From: Flavobacteriaceae bacterium
GTDB taxonomy: Bacteria > Bacteroidota > Bacteroidia > Flavobacteriales > Flavobacteriaceae
Assembly (NCBI GenBank): GCA_021739635.1
Contig: JAIPBH010000013.1
Span: 1 to 64,000 of the forward strand
DNA: 64,000 bases
Direction of reading: 5' to 3'
Positions 55,677 through 62,820 of the stretch are shown here, piece after piece; position 1 is the first letter of the stretch; each line of letters opens with the position of its first letter. The notes beneath the pieces were generated by a model, which did not search any database, was not told where the DNA came from, and was given only the letters and a program-made list of their open reading frames with translations. The position numbers were made by a program, and so were the translations under genes.

Positions 55677-56528
55677 CTAAAATTCTATTTCAAAAAAGAT
55701 ACTACTTTCGCTTACAGTATCAGTAATTTCCTCACCTTTTAAAACGGTGTTTTCGGCATTTACTAATTGGAGACTAATTTTCCAATAACCAGTCATGGTT
55801 AATGAGAGTTTTCCGTAATACAAATCGCCTGCAGATGTTTGAGTGGCATTTACATTGTTTGGTGAACTATGATTTCCCATACTTGGCATCCTTGGGTCAA
55901 ATTTTACTGTAAATCCATCAACTACAGGGAACGTCATCATATCTTGCATTTTCCAAACCCCAACAGTCATATCGTTTACGGCAACTTTAGGATCATTTGG
56001 CTCAATTAATGCCACAACGTATCTCACATTATCTGTACCCATAAATGAATTTACAGTTCTTTTATCAGATGCTGGCACATCAATAACCTCGCTAACTGTG
56101 TAATTAACATTATTGATGGTGTAATCAATTTTAAGATCCCAATATTCAGTATCATTTTGAGCCATTTGGAACATAATAAATCCTTCATATAAATTGCTTT
56201 CGTTAGCCATTTGAGTAATCTCTGATTTTGGACAAGAATGATTCATCATGGCCATGTGCATTATTGGCATCCAACTTACCTGAGCGTTTTGTATATAGGT
56301 ATTGGTTACCTTATCCTTAATTCTAAGTTTTATGGTATTATAACCTTGAGAAAGACCACTGTTTTCTGAATATAATTCAATAGCATGCGTATCATTTACC
56401 ATTTCGGTAAACATGGTTAAGCCCTCAAGTTCATCTACGATTGGCTGAGCATCATCACTAGTTGAGCATGACGTAAATGCAAGAATCACAATCAATAAGA
56501 TTGCTGTTTTTTTTAACTGAAATTTCAT
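55677..56528 (-). CDS. Met/His-rich lipoprotein, YtkA/FixH-like
   Basis: 283 residues with a lipoprotein signal (AFTSC). Two immunoglobulin-like halves can be seen. Motifs rich in Met and His occur in each: PIMHMAMMNHSCPKSE near residue 88 and MPSMGNHSSPNN near 210. Both suit binding of copper in the oxidising envelope. Fold resemblance to the YtkA/FixH type is suggested by the strand pattern. It probably delivers or senses copper for the adjacent receptor; that is inference. Confidence 0.7.
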   Translation of the reverse strand: MKFQLKKTAILLIVILAFTSCSTSDDAQPIVDELEGLTMFTEMVNDTHAIELYSENSGLSQGYNTIKLRIKDKVTNTYIQNAQVSWMPIMHMAMMNHSCPKSEITQMANESNLYEGFIMFQMAQNDTEYWDLKIDYTINNVNYTVSEVIDVPASDKRTVNSFMGTDNVRYVVALIEPNDPKVAVNDMTVGVWKMQDMMTFPVVDGFTVKFDPRMPSMGNHSSPNNVNATQTSAGDLYYGKLSLTMTGYWKISLQLVNAENTVLKGEEITDTVSESSIFFEIEF

Positions 56529-56652
56529 TTTTTTTAGATTAATTTTTTAAAATAAATAAATTGATAGCTTGTTTAGAAAAGATTATTTCTAAACTGTCGG
56601 ATAAAATTATCCGTATGATTTTGTTGTTTCAAAATCAATTTAAAAAATTAAA

Positions 56653-57027
56653 CTATACTTGTGGTGGGCGATCTAAACCTTTAGATATTGAGAAGTTGTA
56701 TAAATTATCATAATTAATTTTTTGAACTTTTATAAATGAACTATTTACAAATTCATACTTAGTAGGTTCAACAACATACAATAAAATTTCTTTAAAATTA
56801 AAACCTTTAAAAGGTTCTTTATCATCATTGGTATTATTTTCTACTACTTTTTTTAAATGGCATTTACCATTACATTGCATAGCTGGTTTATCCTTATTTA
56901 CACAAAGCCTCTCTATAAAACCAGAGGTATCTAAATAATAATAGCCATATGTAAATGACACTCCTAAACTATTAACTAAAATAGTTGAAGTGAGCACAAA
57001 GGATAATATGGTAGAAACTATTTTCAA
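56653..57027 (-). CDS. Small exported protein with CNGKCHLKK motif
   Basis: 124 residues. The N-terminal hydrophobic segment (about 5-22) targets it to the membrane or periplasm. Residues near 52-62 read MQCNGKCHLKK, a CxxxCH cluster that could bind copper or haem-like ligands. No family name is known to me. It is first in the copper-type operon with a TTG-N17-TATTTTTG promoter. Role inferred from position only. Confidence 0.65.
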   Translation of the reverse strand: MKIVSTILSFVLTSTILVNSLGVSFTYGYYYLDTSGFIERLCVNKDKPAMQCNGKCHLKKVVENNTNDDKEPFKGFNFKEILLYVVEPTKYEFVNSSFIKVQKINYDNLYNFSISKGLDRPPQV

Positions 57028-57032
57028 TTCTG

Positions 57033-57060
57033 CAAAAATAAAACTTTTATCCTAGCACAA
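57033..57060 (-). promoter_or_regulatory. Promoter of the copper-type operon
   Basis: On the minus strand: TTG (57058-57060), a 17-base spacer and TATTTTTG (57033-57040), six bases before the ATG of the small exported protein. Confidence 0.6.
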
Positions 57061-57142
57061 TGAAACTTTTATAATATCTATATCAAAAAAATTTTATCAA
57101 TATGTTAAATAAATCATAAAGCCATAAAAATCAATTATTTAC

Positions 57143-57186
57143 GTAACATTAGTTACGATTTACATTTTTTTTTCAGTTTACATTTG
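57143..57186 (+). promoter_or_regulatory. Crp/Fnr-type operator plus promoter, DUF2202 pair
   Basis: GTAAC-ATTA-GTTAC (57143-57156), 22 bases, then a perfect TACATTTG (57179-57186). The spacer has no TTG, so the promoter probably depends on an activator. A 15-residue ORF (57222-57269) lies in the leader and overlaps the next start as ATGA. Confidence 0.85.
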
Positions 57187-57265
57187 AACTATTAATAAAA
57201 AAAAGGTTCTAAATAATTATAATGAACAAAAAAGATACCATTAATAAAAATTTAAATTATGTATT

Positions 57266-57883
57266 ATGAAAAATTTTAAAACATTTCAAATCGCCTTAAT
57301 AATAATTCCACTTATTATATCATGCTCTAATGATGATAACAACAATGCAGAAGCATTAAATAGTATTGAACTTGTACAAACAGACACAGACGCTTTACTT
57401 TTCATGCTAGAAGAAGAAAAATTAGCAAGAGATACCTATGAGTTTTTAGATGGCCAATGGGGAATAAATCAATTTGCTAACATTAAAAAAAGTGAACAAT
57501 CTCACATGAATGCCATTATAAACTTATTAGAGCTAAGTAATACCCCATACACAATTTTACCTTACGGTGAATTTGAAGATGAAGCTTTACAAAATTACTA
57601 TAATCAATTTGTTGAAAGTGGTCAAATAAGTTTATCAAATGCCTTACAAATAGGAGCCACTATTGAAGATTTAGATATTGTAGATTTAGAGGAGTATATT
57701 GATAATACTACCAATACGTCACTAATTTCAGTATTTGAAAGTTTAAAATGTGGTTCAGGAAATCATCTTAGAAGTTTTGTTTCTACCATTGAAAGTATAG
57801 GAGACACATATACTACACAATTTTTAACTGAAGAAGCATATAACCAAATAATATCTGGAAGTAATGAAAAATGTAATCTTTAA
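57266..57883 (+). CDS. DUF2202 ferritin-like lipoprotein
   Basis: 205 residues with a lipoprotein signal (IISCS). MLEEEKLARDTYEFLDGQWG and KKSEQSHMNAIINLLE carry E and H residues spaced as in ferritin-like di-iron four-helix bundles. A second pair of helices follows (LQIGATIEDLDIVDLEEYI, then SGNHLRSFVSTIE). It probably binds a metal pair in the envelope; the reaction is unknown. It overlaps the second DUF2202 gene by 20 bases and is driven by a Crp/Fnr-type promoter. Confidence 0.82.
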   Translation: MKNFKTFQIALIIIPLIISCSNDDNNNAEALNSIELVQTDTDALLFMLEEEKLARDTYEFLDGQWGINQFANIKKSEQSHMNAIINLLELSNTPYTILPYGEFEDEALQNYYNQFVESGQISLSNALQIGATIEDLDIVDLEEYIDNTTNTSLISVFESLKCGSGNHLRSFVSTIESIGDTYTTQFLTEEAYNQIISGSNEKCNL

Positions 57884-58376
57884 AACATCAATAATTATTG
57901 TTTCAATAATGTCTTTTAACTCATTTGGCCAAAGTGCAAATCTTTCAAAACAAGAAGTAGCCGACATGAAATATATGCTAGAAGAAGAAAAAGTAGCTCG
58001 TGATGTGTATGAGTTTCTAGACAATAAATGGGACTTAATGGTTTTTAATAACATTAAACAAAGCGAACAAAACCATATGGACATGATTGAAAACCTGCTA
58101 AACGCTAATAAAGTAAGTTATAAGTTAAGCGCTGAACAAGGTGTTTTTTACAATGAACAATTGCAAAAAATGTATCATGATTTAATTGCAAAAGGATCAA
58201 AATCAAAACAGGATGCTTTAGAAGTTGGTAAAACCATTGAAGTTACCGACATTGATGATTTAGAAAAAGCCATAAAAAATACATCAAATTCTGAGATAAG
58301 TGCTACTTATTCAAGATTAGCATTTGCTTCAAACAACCATTTACACGCATTTAACAAAAACTTATCCAGATATTAA
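57864..58376 (+). CDS. DUF2202 ferritin-like exported protein
   Basis: 170 residues with a signal peptide (ends FGQ, about 23). Same ferritin-like pattern as its neighbour: MLEEEKVARDVYEFLDNKWD, KQSEQNHMDMIENLLN, ASNNHLHAFNKNLS. The two are paralogues from a tandem duplication and are co-translated through a 20-base overlap. Metal-binding residues look intact. Function unknown. Confidence 0.85.
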   Translation: MKNVIFKTSIIIVSIMSFNSFGQSANLSKQEVADMKYMLEEEKVARDVYEFLDNKWDLMVFNNIKQSEQNHMDMIENLLNANKVSYKLSAEQGVFYNEQLQKMYHDLIAKGSKSKQDALEVGKTIEVTDIDDLEKAIKNTSNSEISATYSRLAFASNNHLHAFNKNLSRY

Positions 58377-58462
58377 AAAAAAATTAACTATAAATCATTA
58401 CCTATAACTACATTAATTCTGCTAGTTAATCTTGTACATTTATAATAAAAAATCTAAACTGA

Positions 58463-58506
58463 GTAACATTCATTACTCAAAAATATTTTTAACCCACATA
58501 ACTTTG
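58463..58506 (+). promoter_or_regulatory. Crp/Fnr-type operator plus promoter, cydAB
   Basis: GTAAC-ATTC-ATTAC (58463-58476), symmetrical in its outer bases (GAGTAA...TTACTC), 22 bases, then a perfect TAACTTTG (58499-58506). The spacer has no TTG. Confidence 0.85.
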
Positions 58507-58519
58507 ACCATAAAAAACT

Positions 58520-59866
58520 ATGGATACAGAAATTTTAGCAAGAATTCAATTTGCTTTTACCATTGCCTTTCATTACATCTATCCACCACTAAGTATTGGT
58601 ATTGGATTAATTATGGTAATAATGGAAGGGTTATATTTAAAAACAGGTGATAAAGAATACGAAGTTTTAACCCGTTTTTGGTTAAAAATATTTGCAATAA
58701 CCTTTGGAATTGGAGTCGCGACAGGTATTATTATGGAGTTTGAATTTGGTACCAATTGGGCTGTTTATTCAAAATATGTGGGCGATATTTTTGGAAGTGC
58801 TTTAGCTGCAGAAGGCTTATTTGCCTTTGGATTAGAGAGTACCTTTTTAGGAATATTAATTTTCGGATGGAACCGAGTGTCTCCAAAAGTCCATTTTATA
58901 TCAACCATAGGAGTATTTTTTGGGTCTATGTTTTCTGCGGTTTGGATTGTAGTAGCTAATAGTTGGCAACAAACTCCAGCTGGTTATCATATTGTTGGTG
59001 ATGGCTTGAGTGCAAGAGCTGAAGTAACAGATTTCTGGGCCATGGTTTTTAATCCTTCTAGTGTTGATAGAATTATACATACCTGGCAAGGAGCATTTTT
59101 AGCTGGAGCTTTCTTAGTTTTAAGCGTTCATGCTTATTATATTAGAAAAGGAAGATATGTTGAATTATCTAAAAAAGCATTTAAAATAGCACTAATTGTA
59201 GCAACAATTGTCTCGTTTTCTCAATTGCTTTCTGGTCACAGTTCTGCAGATGGAGTTGCCAAAAACCAACCTGCAAAATTAGCGGCTATGGAAGGTCATT
59301 ATGAAAAATCATCGCCAGCAGGCTTATATCTTTTAGGATGGGTAGATAATGAAAAACAAAAAGTTACAGGTTTAGGATTACCCGGAGGTTTATCGTTTTT
59401 AGTGCATCAAGATTTTGAAGCTCCCATTACAGGATTAAATGCCTTTTCTGAAAAAGATAGACCAAGCCAAGTAAATGCCGTATTTCAGTTTTATCATATC
59501 ATGATTTCTATAGGAATGTTTTTAATTGCATTAACTTTTTATGCTAGTTTTTTATGGTGGCGAGGCAAATTATTTGAAACCAAATGGCTCATGTGGATTT
59601 TCTCATTTTCAGTCATTCTACCTCAAATTGCCAATCAAGCAGGATGGTTTGCTGCAGAAATGGGAAGACAACCATGGATAGTTTATGGTCATTTAAGAAC
59701 CAGTGAAGGCTTTTCTCAAGAAGTTTCGGCCAATCAAATTGTATTTTCATTGGTATTGTTTACTGTTGTTTATACTTTATTATTGTTTTTGTTTTTATAC
59801 TCTTTGAACAAAAAAATAAAGCATGGCCCATATGACGAAGCTAAAAATGCATTAGAAATTATTTAA
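58520..59866 (+). CDS. cydA: Cytochrome bd ubiquinol oxidase subunit I
   Basis: 448 residues, about nine membrane helices. H18 (haem ligand) lies in FAFTIAFHYIYPP. GRQPWIVYGHLRTSEG near 388-403 is the family signature. It has the short Q-loop of the non-E. coli class (E. coli CydA is about 520). It oxidises quinol and reduces oxygen with high affinity, which suits low oxygen, nitric oxide or sulfide conditions. CydB follows after 10 bases. Confidence 0.96.
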   Translation: MDTEILARIQFAFTIAFHYIYPPLSIGIGLIMVIMEGLYLKTGDKEYEVLTRFWLKIFAITFGIGVATGIIMEFEFGTNWAVYSKYVGDIFGSALAAEGLFAFGLESTFLGILIFGWNRVSPKVHFISTIGVFFGSMFSAVWIVVANSWQQTPAGYHIVGDGLSARAEVTDFWAMVFNPSSVDRIIHTWQGAFLAGAFLVLSVHAYYIRKGRYVELSKKAFKIALIVATIVSFSQLLSGHSSADGVAKNQPAKLAAMEGHYEKSSPAGLYLLGWVDNEKQKVTGLGLPGGLSFLVHQDFEAPITGLNAFSEKDRPSQVNAVFQFYHIMISIGMFLIALTFYASFLWWRGKLFETKWLMWIFSFSVILPQIANQAGWFAAEMGRQPWIVYGHLRTSEGFSQEVSANQIVFSLVLFTVVYTLLLFLFLYSLNKKIKHGPYDEAKNALEII

Positions 59867-59876
59867 ATCAAAAAAC

Positions 59877-60914
59877 ATGGAAACATTTTTAGGCATCGAT
59901 TATCCAACACTTTGGTATTTAGTAGTAGGATTGTTATTTTCTGGTTATGCCATTTTAGAAGGCTTTGATTATGGCGCAGGTGCTTGGCATTTATTTTTTA
60001 AAAAAGACTTAAGCAGACGCATAGCCATTAATGCCATTGGTCCTATTTGGGATGCCAATCAAGTATGGCTCATTATTGGTGGTGGTGCTTTGTTTGCTGG
60101 TTTTCCTGTGATGTACGCCACTATGCTTTCTGCTATGTATATTCCGTTTATGCTGTTTTTAGTGTTGTTGGTATTGCGTTCTTCAGCTATAAAATTTAGA
60201 AGTGCCGAGGAAATGCTTTGGTGGAGAAAAACCTGGGATATTATTTATTTTGTATCTAATACCCTAATAGCCTTTTTATTAGGAGTTGTTTTAGGCAATG
60301 TACTTCAAGGTTTTGAAATAGGTCCAAACTTTAGTTACCAAGGAGGCATATTCTTTTCGTTTTTAAGCCCTTATGCCATTATGGTTGGGTTTACAACGCT
60401 ATCCATTTTTATGACACAAGGAGCCATTTTCTTATTACTAAAAACTGAAGGAAGATTGCACGCTAGATTAACATTCTTATTAAAAAAAGGAATGATTTTC
60501 TTTATTGTTAGCTTTTCAATTACTTCTTTATACACTTTAATTTTTATTCCTGGTGTTGTTGATAATTTTAAAGAAACTCCAGCATTCTTTATTCTACCTA
60601 TACTGGCTTTTTTAGCAGTCGCTAATATTCCCAGACTTATTTCAAAGAAAAAATATGCTTACGCACTTATTTTTTCATCATTAACCATGGCATTTTTACT
60701 TATGCTGGTTGCTTTTCAGCTATATCCCGTATTGTTACCATCTACTATTGATCCAAATTATAGTGTAACTATATACAATGCGGCTTCATCTCAAAAATCT
60801 TTAGGTATTATGCTAACTATTGTATTGATAGGAAGTCCGTTATTAGCTGGATATTTTATTTTTCTTTATAAAACGTTCTATGGCAAAGTTAAATTAGATG
60901 ATACCAGCTATTAA
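59877..60914 (+). CDS. cydB: Cytochrome bd ubiquinol oxidase subunit II
   Basis: 345 residues with about eight membrane helices. YAILEGFDYGAGAWHLFF near residue 25 and NAIGPIWDANQVWLII near 50 are CydB signatures. With CydA it forms the oxidase core in the inner membrane. No CydX-like subunit is adjacent; the 44-residue protein at 62543 is the nearest small membrane candidate. The SQR-like gene follows after 74 bases with its own regulatory site. Confidence 0.95.
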   Translation: METFLGIDYPTLWYLVVGLLFSGYAILEGFDYGAGAWHLFFKKDLSRRIAINAIGPIWDANQVWLIIGGGALFAGFPVMYATMLSAMYIPFMLFLVLLVLRSSAIKFRSAEEMLWWRKTWDIIYFVSNTLIAFLLGVVLGNVLQGFEIGPNFSYQGGIFFSFLSPYAIMVGFTTLSIFMTQGAIFLLLKTEGRLHARLTFLLKKGMIFFIVSFSITSLYTLIFIPGVVDNFKETPAFFILPILAFLAVANIPRLISKKKYAYALIFSSLTMAFLLMLVAFQLYPVLLPSTIDPNYSVTIYNAASSQKSLGIMLTIVLIGSPLLAGYFIFLYKTFYGKVKLDDTSY

Positions 60915-60925
60915 TTTTTTCTTAT

Positions 60926-60969
60926 GTAACCTTTGTAACCTTTTAAGTTGCTTTAACCGTTTACATTTG
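60926..60969 (+). promoter_or_regulatory. Crp/Fnr-type operator plus promoter, SQR-like gene
   Basis: GTAAC-CTTT-GTAAC (60926-60939; right half one base off the palindrome), 22 bases, then a perfect TACATTTG (60962-60969). Confidence 0.75.
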
Positions 60970-60988
60970 ATAAACTAAACCAGTAAAT

Positions 60989-62446
60989 ATGTCAAAAATA
61001 GTAGTTTTAGGAGCCGGAATTTCAGGTCATGTAGCTGCATCTCATTTACGCAGAAAGCTATCAAAAGAACATGAAGTAGTCGTCGTATCTCCTAACAGTA
61101 ATTATCAATGGATCCCTTCAAATATTTGGGTTGGCATTGGTAGAATGCCATCTAAAAAAATACTTTTCCCATTAGCTCCTTTATACAAAAAGAAAGGCAT
61201 AGATTTTAAGCAAGCTAAAGCTGTAAGTTTTCATCCTGAAGGAGATCAAGAAGAAAACAAACCTTATGTAATTGCTGAATATGTTGCTGGCAATAATCAA
61301 GGCACACAAGAAAAAGTAACCTATGATTATTTAATTAATGCAACTGGGCCAAAATTAAATTTTGAAGCCACAGAAGGGTTAATTCCAGGAGAAAACGGCA
61401 CTTACTCTGTTTGCACGTATACCCATGCTGAACATGCCTGGAAAGGACTTAATGAGCAGATTGAGTTAATGAAACAAGGGCAAAAAGTAAAAATCCTTAT
61501 TGGAACAGGACATGCTAAAGCAACTTGTCAAGGTGCAGCTTTTGAATATATTTTAAATGTGGAACAAGAATTACGTAGTCATAAAGTGCGCGATATGGCA
61601 GACATTACTTGGATATCCAACGAATATAAATTAGGAGATTTTGGTATGGATGGCATGTTGATGAGTTATGGCTCTATTACCATGAAATCTAGTGAAATGG
61701 TTGAAATGATATTTGAAGACAGAAATATTAAATGGATATTAGGTGCAGGCGTAAACAAAATTGAAAATGGTTTAGCTCATTATGAAAATTTAGATGGTGA
61801 TTTAAAAACTGAAGCCTATGATTTTGCTATGCTAATTCCATCATTTTCTGGCCACGGCTTTAAAGCATATAATATAAATAACGAAGACATTACCGATAAA
61901 CTGTTTAAAGGATTTATGATTGTTGATGCCGATTATACGCCAAAACCTTACGAAGAGTGGACGGTTCAAGATTGGCCAGAGACGTACCAAAACCCTACTT
62001 ACAAAAATATTTTTGCACCAGGCATTGCCTTTGCGCCACCACATACCATTTCAAAACCAAGAAAAAGTAAAAATGGCACTGAAATATTTCCATCGCCACC
62101 TAGAACAGGAATGCCTTCAGGTATTACTGCAAAATTAGTTGCCGATAATATTATTGACTCTGTTAAAAAAGGCAAAGAGTCTTTACACCATAAAGGTTCT
62201 ATGGGAAATATGGGAGCTGCTTGTATAGCATCTGCTGGTTATGGGTTATTAGATGGAAGCGGAATTAGCATTACAACATTCCCAATAATACCTGATTATG
62301 TAAAATATTCTGAAACACATGGAAGACACTTGGGTAAAACATTTGGTTCAATTGGTTTAGCAGGACATTGGTTAAAACTAGCATTGCACTACGCCTTTAT
62401 TTATAAAGCCAAAATGAAACCCTTTTGGTGGTTGATTCCTGAATAA
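60989..62446 (+). CDS. Sulfide:quinone reductase-like flavoprotein
   Basis: 485 residues. The N-terminal dinucleotide fold is VVLGAGISGHVAASHLRR. Three cysteines fall where sulfide:quinone reductases have theirs: C142 in SVCTYTH, C180 in ATCQGAAF and C412 in GAACIASAG. FAPPHT and the C-terminal amphipathic segment suit a membrane-associated enzyme. It may oxidise sulfide and pass electrons to quinone, feeding cytochrome bd. Longer than typical (about 400-430). An NADH dehydrogenase is less likely because of the cysteines. It has its own Crp/Fnr-type site. Confidence 0.82.
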   Translation: MSKIVVLGAGISGHVAASHLRRKLSKEHEVVVVSPNSNYQWIPSNIWVGIGRMPSKKILFPLAPLYKKKGIDFKQAKAVSFHPEGDQEENKPYVIAEYVAGNNQGTQEKVTYDYLINATGPKLNFEATEGLIPGENGTYSVCTYTHAEHAWKGLNEQIELMKQGQKVKILIGTGHAKATCQGAAFEYILNVEQELRSHKVRDMADITWISNEYKLGDFGMDGMLMSYGSITMKSSEMVEMIFEDRNIKWILGAGVNKIENGLAHYENLDGDLKTEAYDFAMLIPSFSGHGFKAYNINNEDITDKLFKGFMIVDADYTPKPYEEWTVQDWPETYQNPTYKNIFAPGIAFAPPHTISKPRKSKNGTEIFPSPPRTGMPSGITAKLVADNIIDSVKKGKESLHHKGSMGNMGAACIASAGYGLLDGSGISITTFPIIPDYVKYSETHGRHLGKTFGSIGLAGHWLKLALHYAFIYKAKMKPFWWLIPE

Positions 62447-62542
62447 TTGGTTGATTCCTGATTAAAAGGAATCAAACTTAAAAAAGTTAATTTCTGAATA
62501 AAAAAACATCTAAATCTATAAATTCATAAATAAAATAATATT

Positions 62543-62677
62543 ATGAAAAGAATATCTCCCATACAACGATTTAAAATGATGAATCCTATCATTCAACTTT
62601 TTAAATTTTTTATCTTAAGCATTAAAATTATGGTTATAGTTGCCGGTGGTCATGGCGGTACTAGAAAAGTAAATTAA
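62543..62677 (+). CDS. 44-residue membrane protein
   Basis: Begins MKRISPIQRFKMMNPIIQLF, has one hydrophobic stretch (about 16-35) and ends VIVAGGHGGTRKVN. Basic at the N-terminus, so the amino end is probably cytoplasmic. No family is recognised. It lies 96 bases after the SQR-like gene and ends before a terminator, so it shares the transcript. It could be an accessory subunit of the oxidase or flavoprotein, by position only. Confidence 0.5.
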   Translation: MKRISPIQRFKMMNPIIQLFKFFILSIKIMVIVAGGHGGTRKVN

Positions 62678-62713
62678 CCTTCATAATTGGTTAGTTTTTG
62701 TTGTTTGGTTTTA

Positions 62714-62750
62714 AAAAAAGCAGTCTTTAGGTTTAAAAGATTGCTTTTTT
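62714..62750. terminator. Terminator
   Basis: A long stem: AAAAAAGCA with its complement plus an inner TCTTT/AAAGA pair, followed by a T tract. It closes the cytochrome bd/SQR transcripts before the next Crp/Fnr-type promoter. Confidence 0.85.
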
Positions 62751-62755
62751 GTTAA

Positions 62756-62799
62756 GTAACATAGGTTACCAACCGTAGTGTTTTACAATTATACATTTG
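62756..62799 (+). promoter_or_regulatory. Crp/Fnr-type operator plus promoter, TolC-family gene
   Basis: GTAAC-ATAG-GTTAC (62756-62769), 22 bases, then a perfect TACATTTG (62792-62799). No TTG in the spacer. Confidence 0.85.
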
Positions 62800-62820
62800 C
62801 ACTGTAAAACAATTATATCT

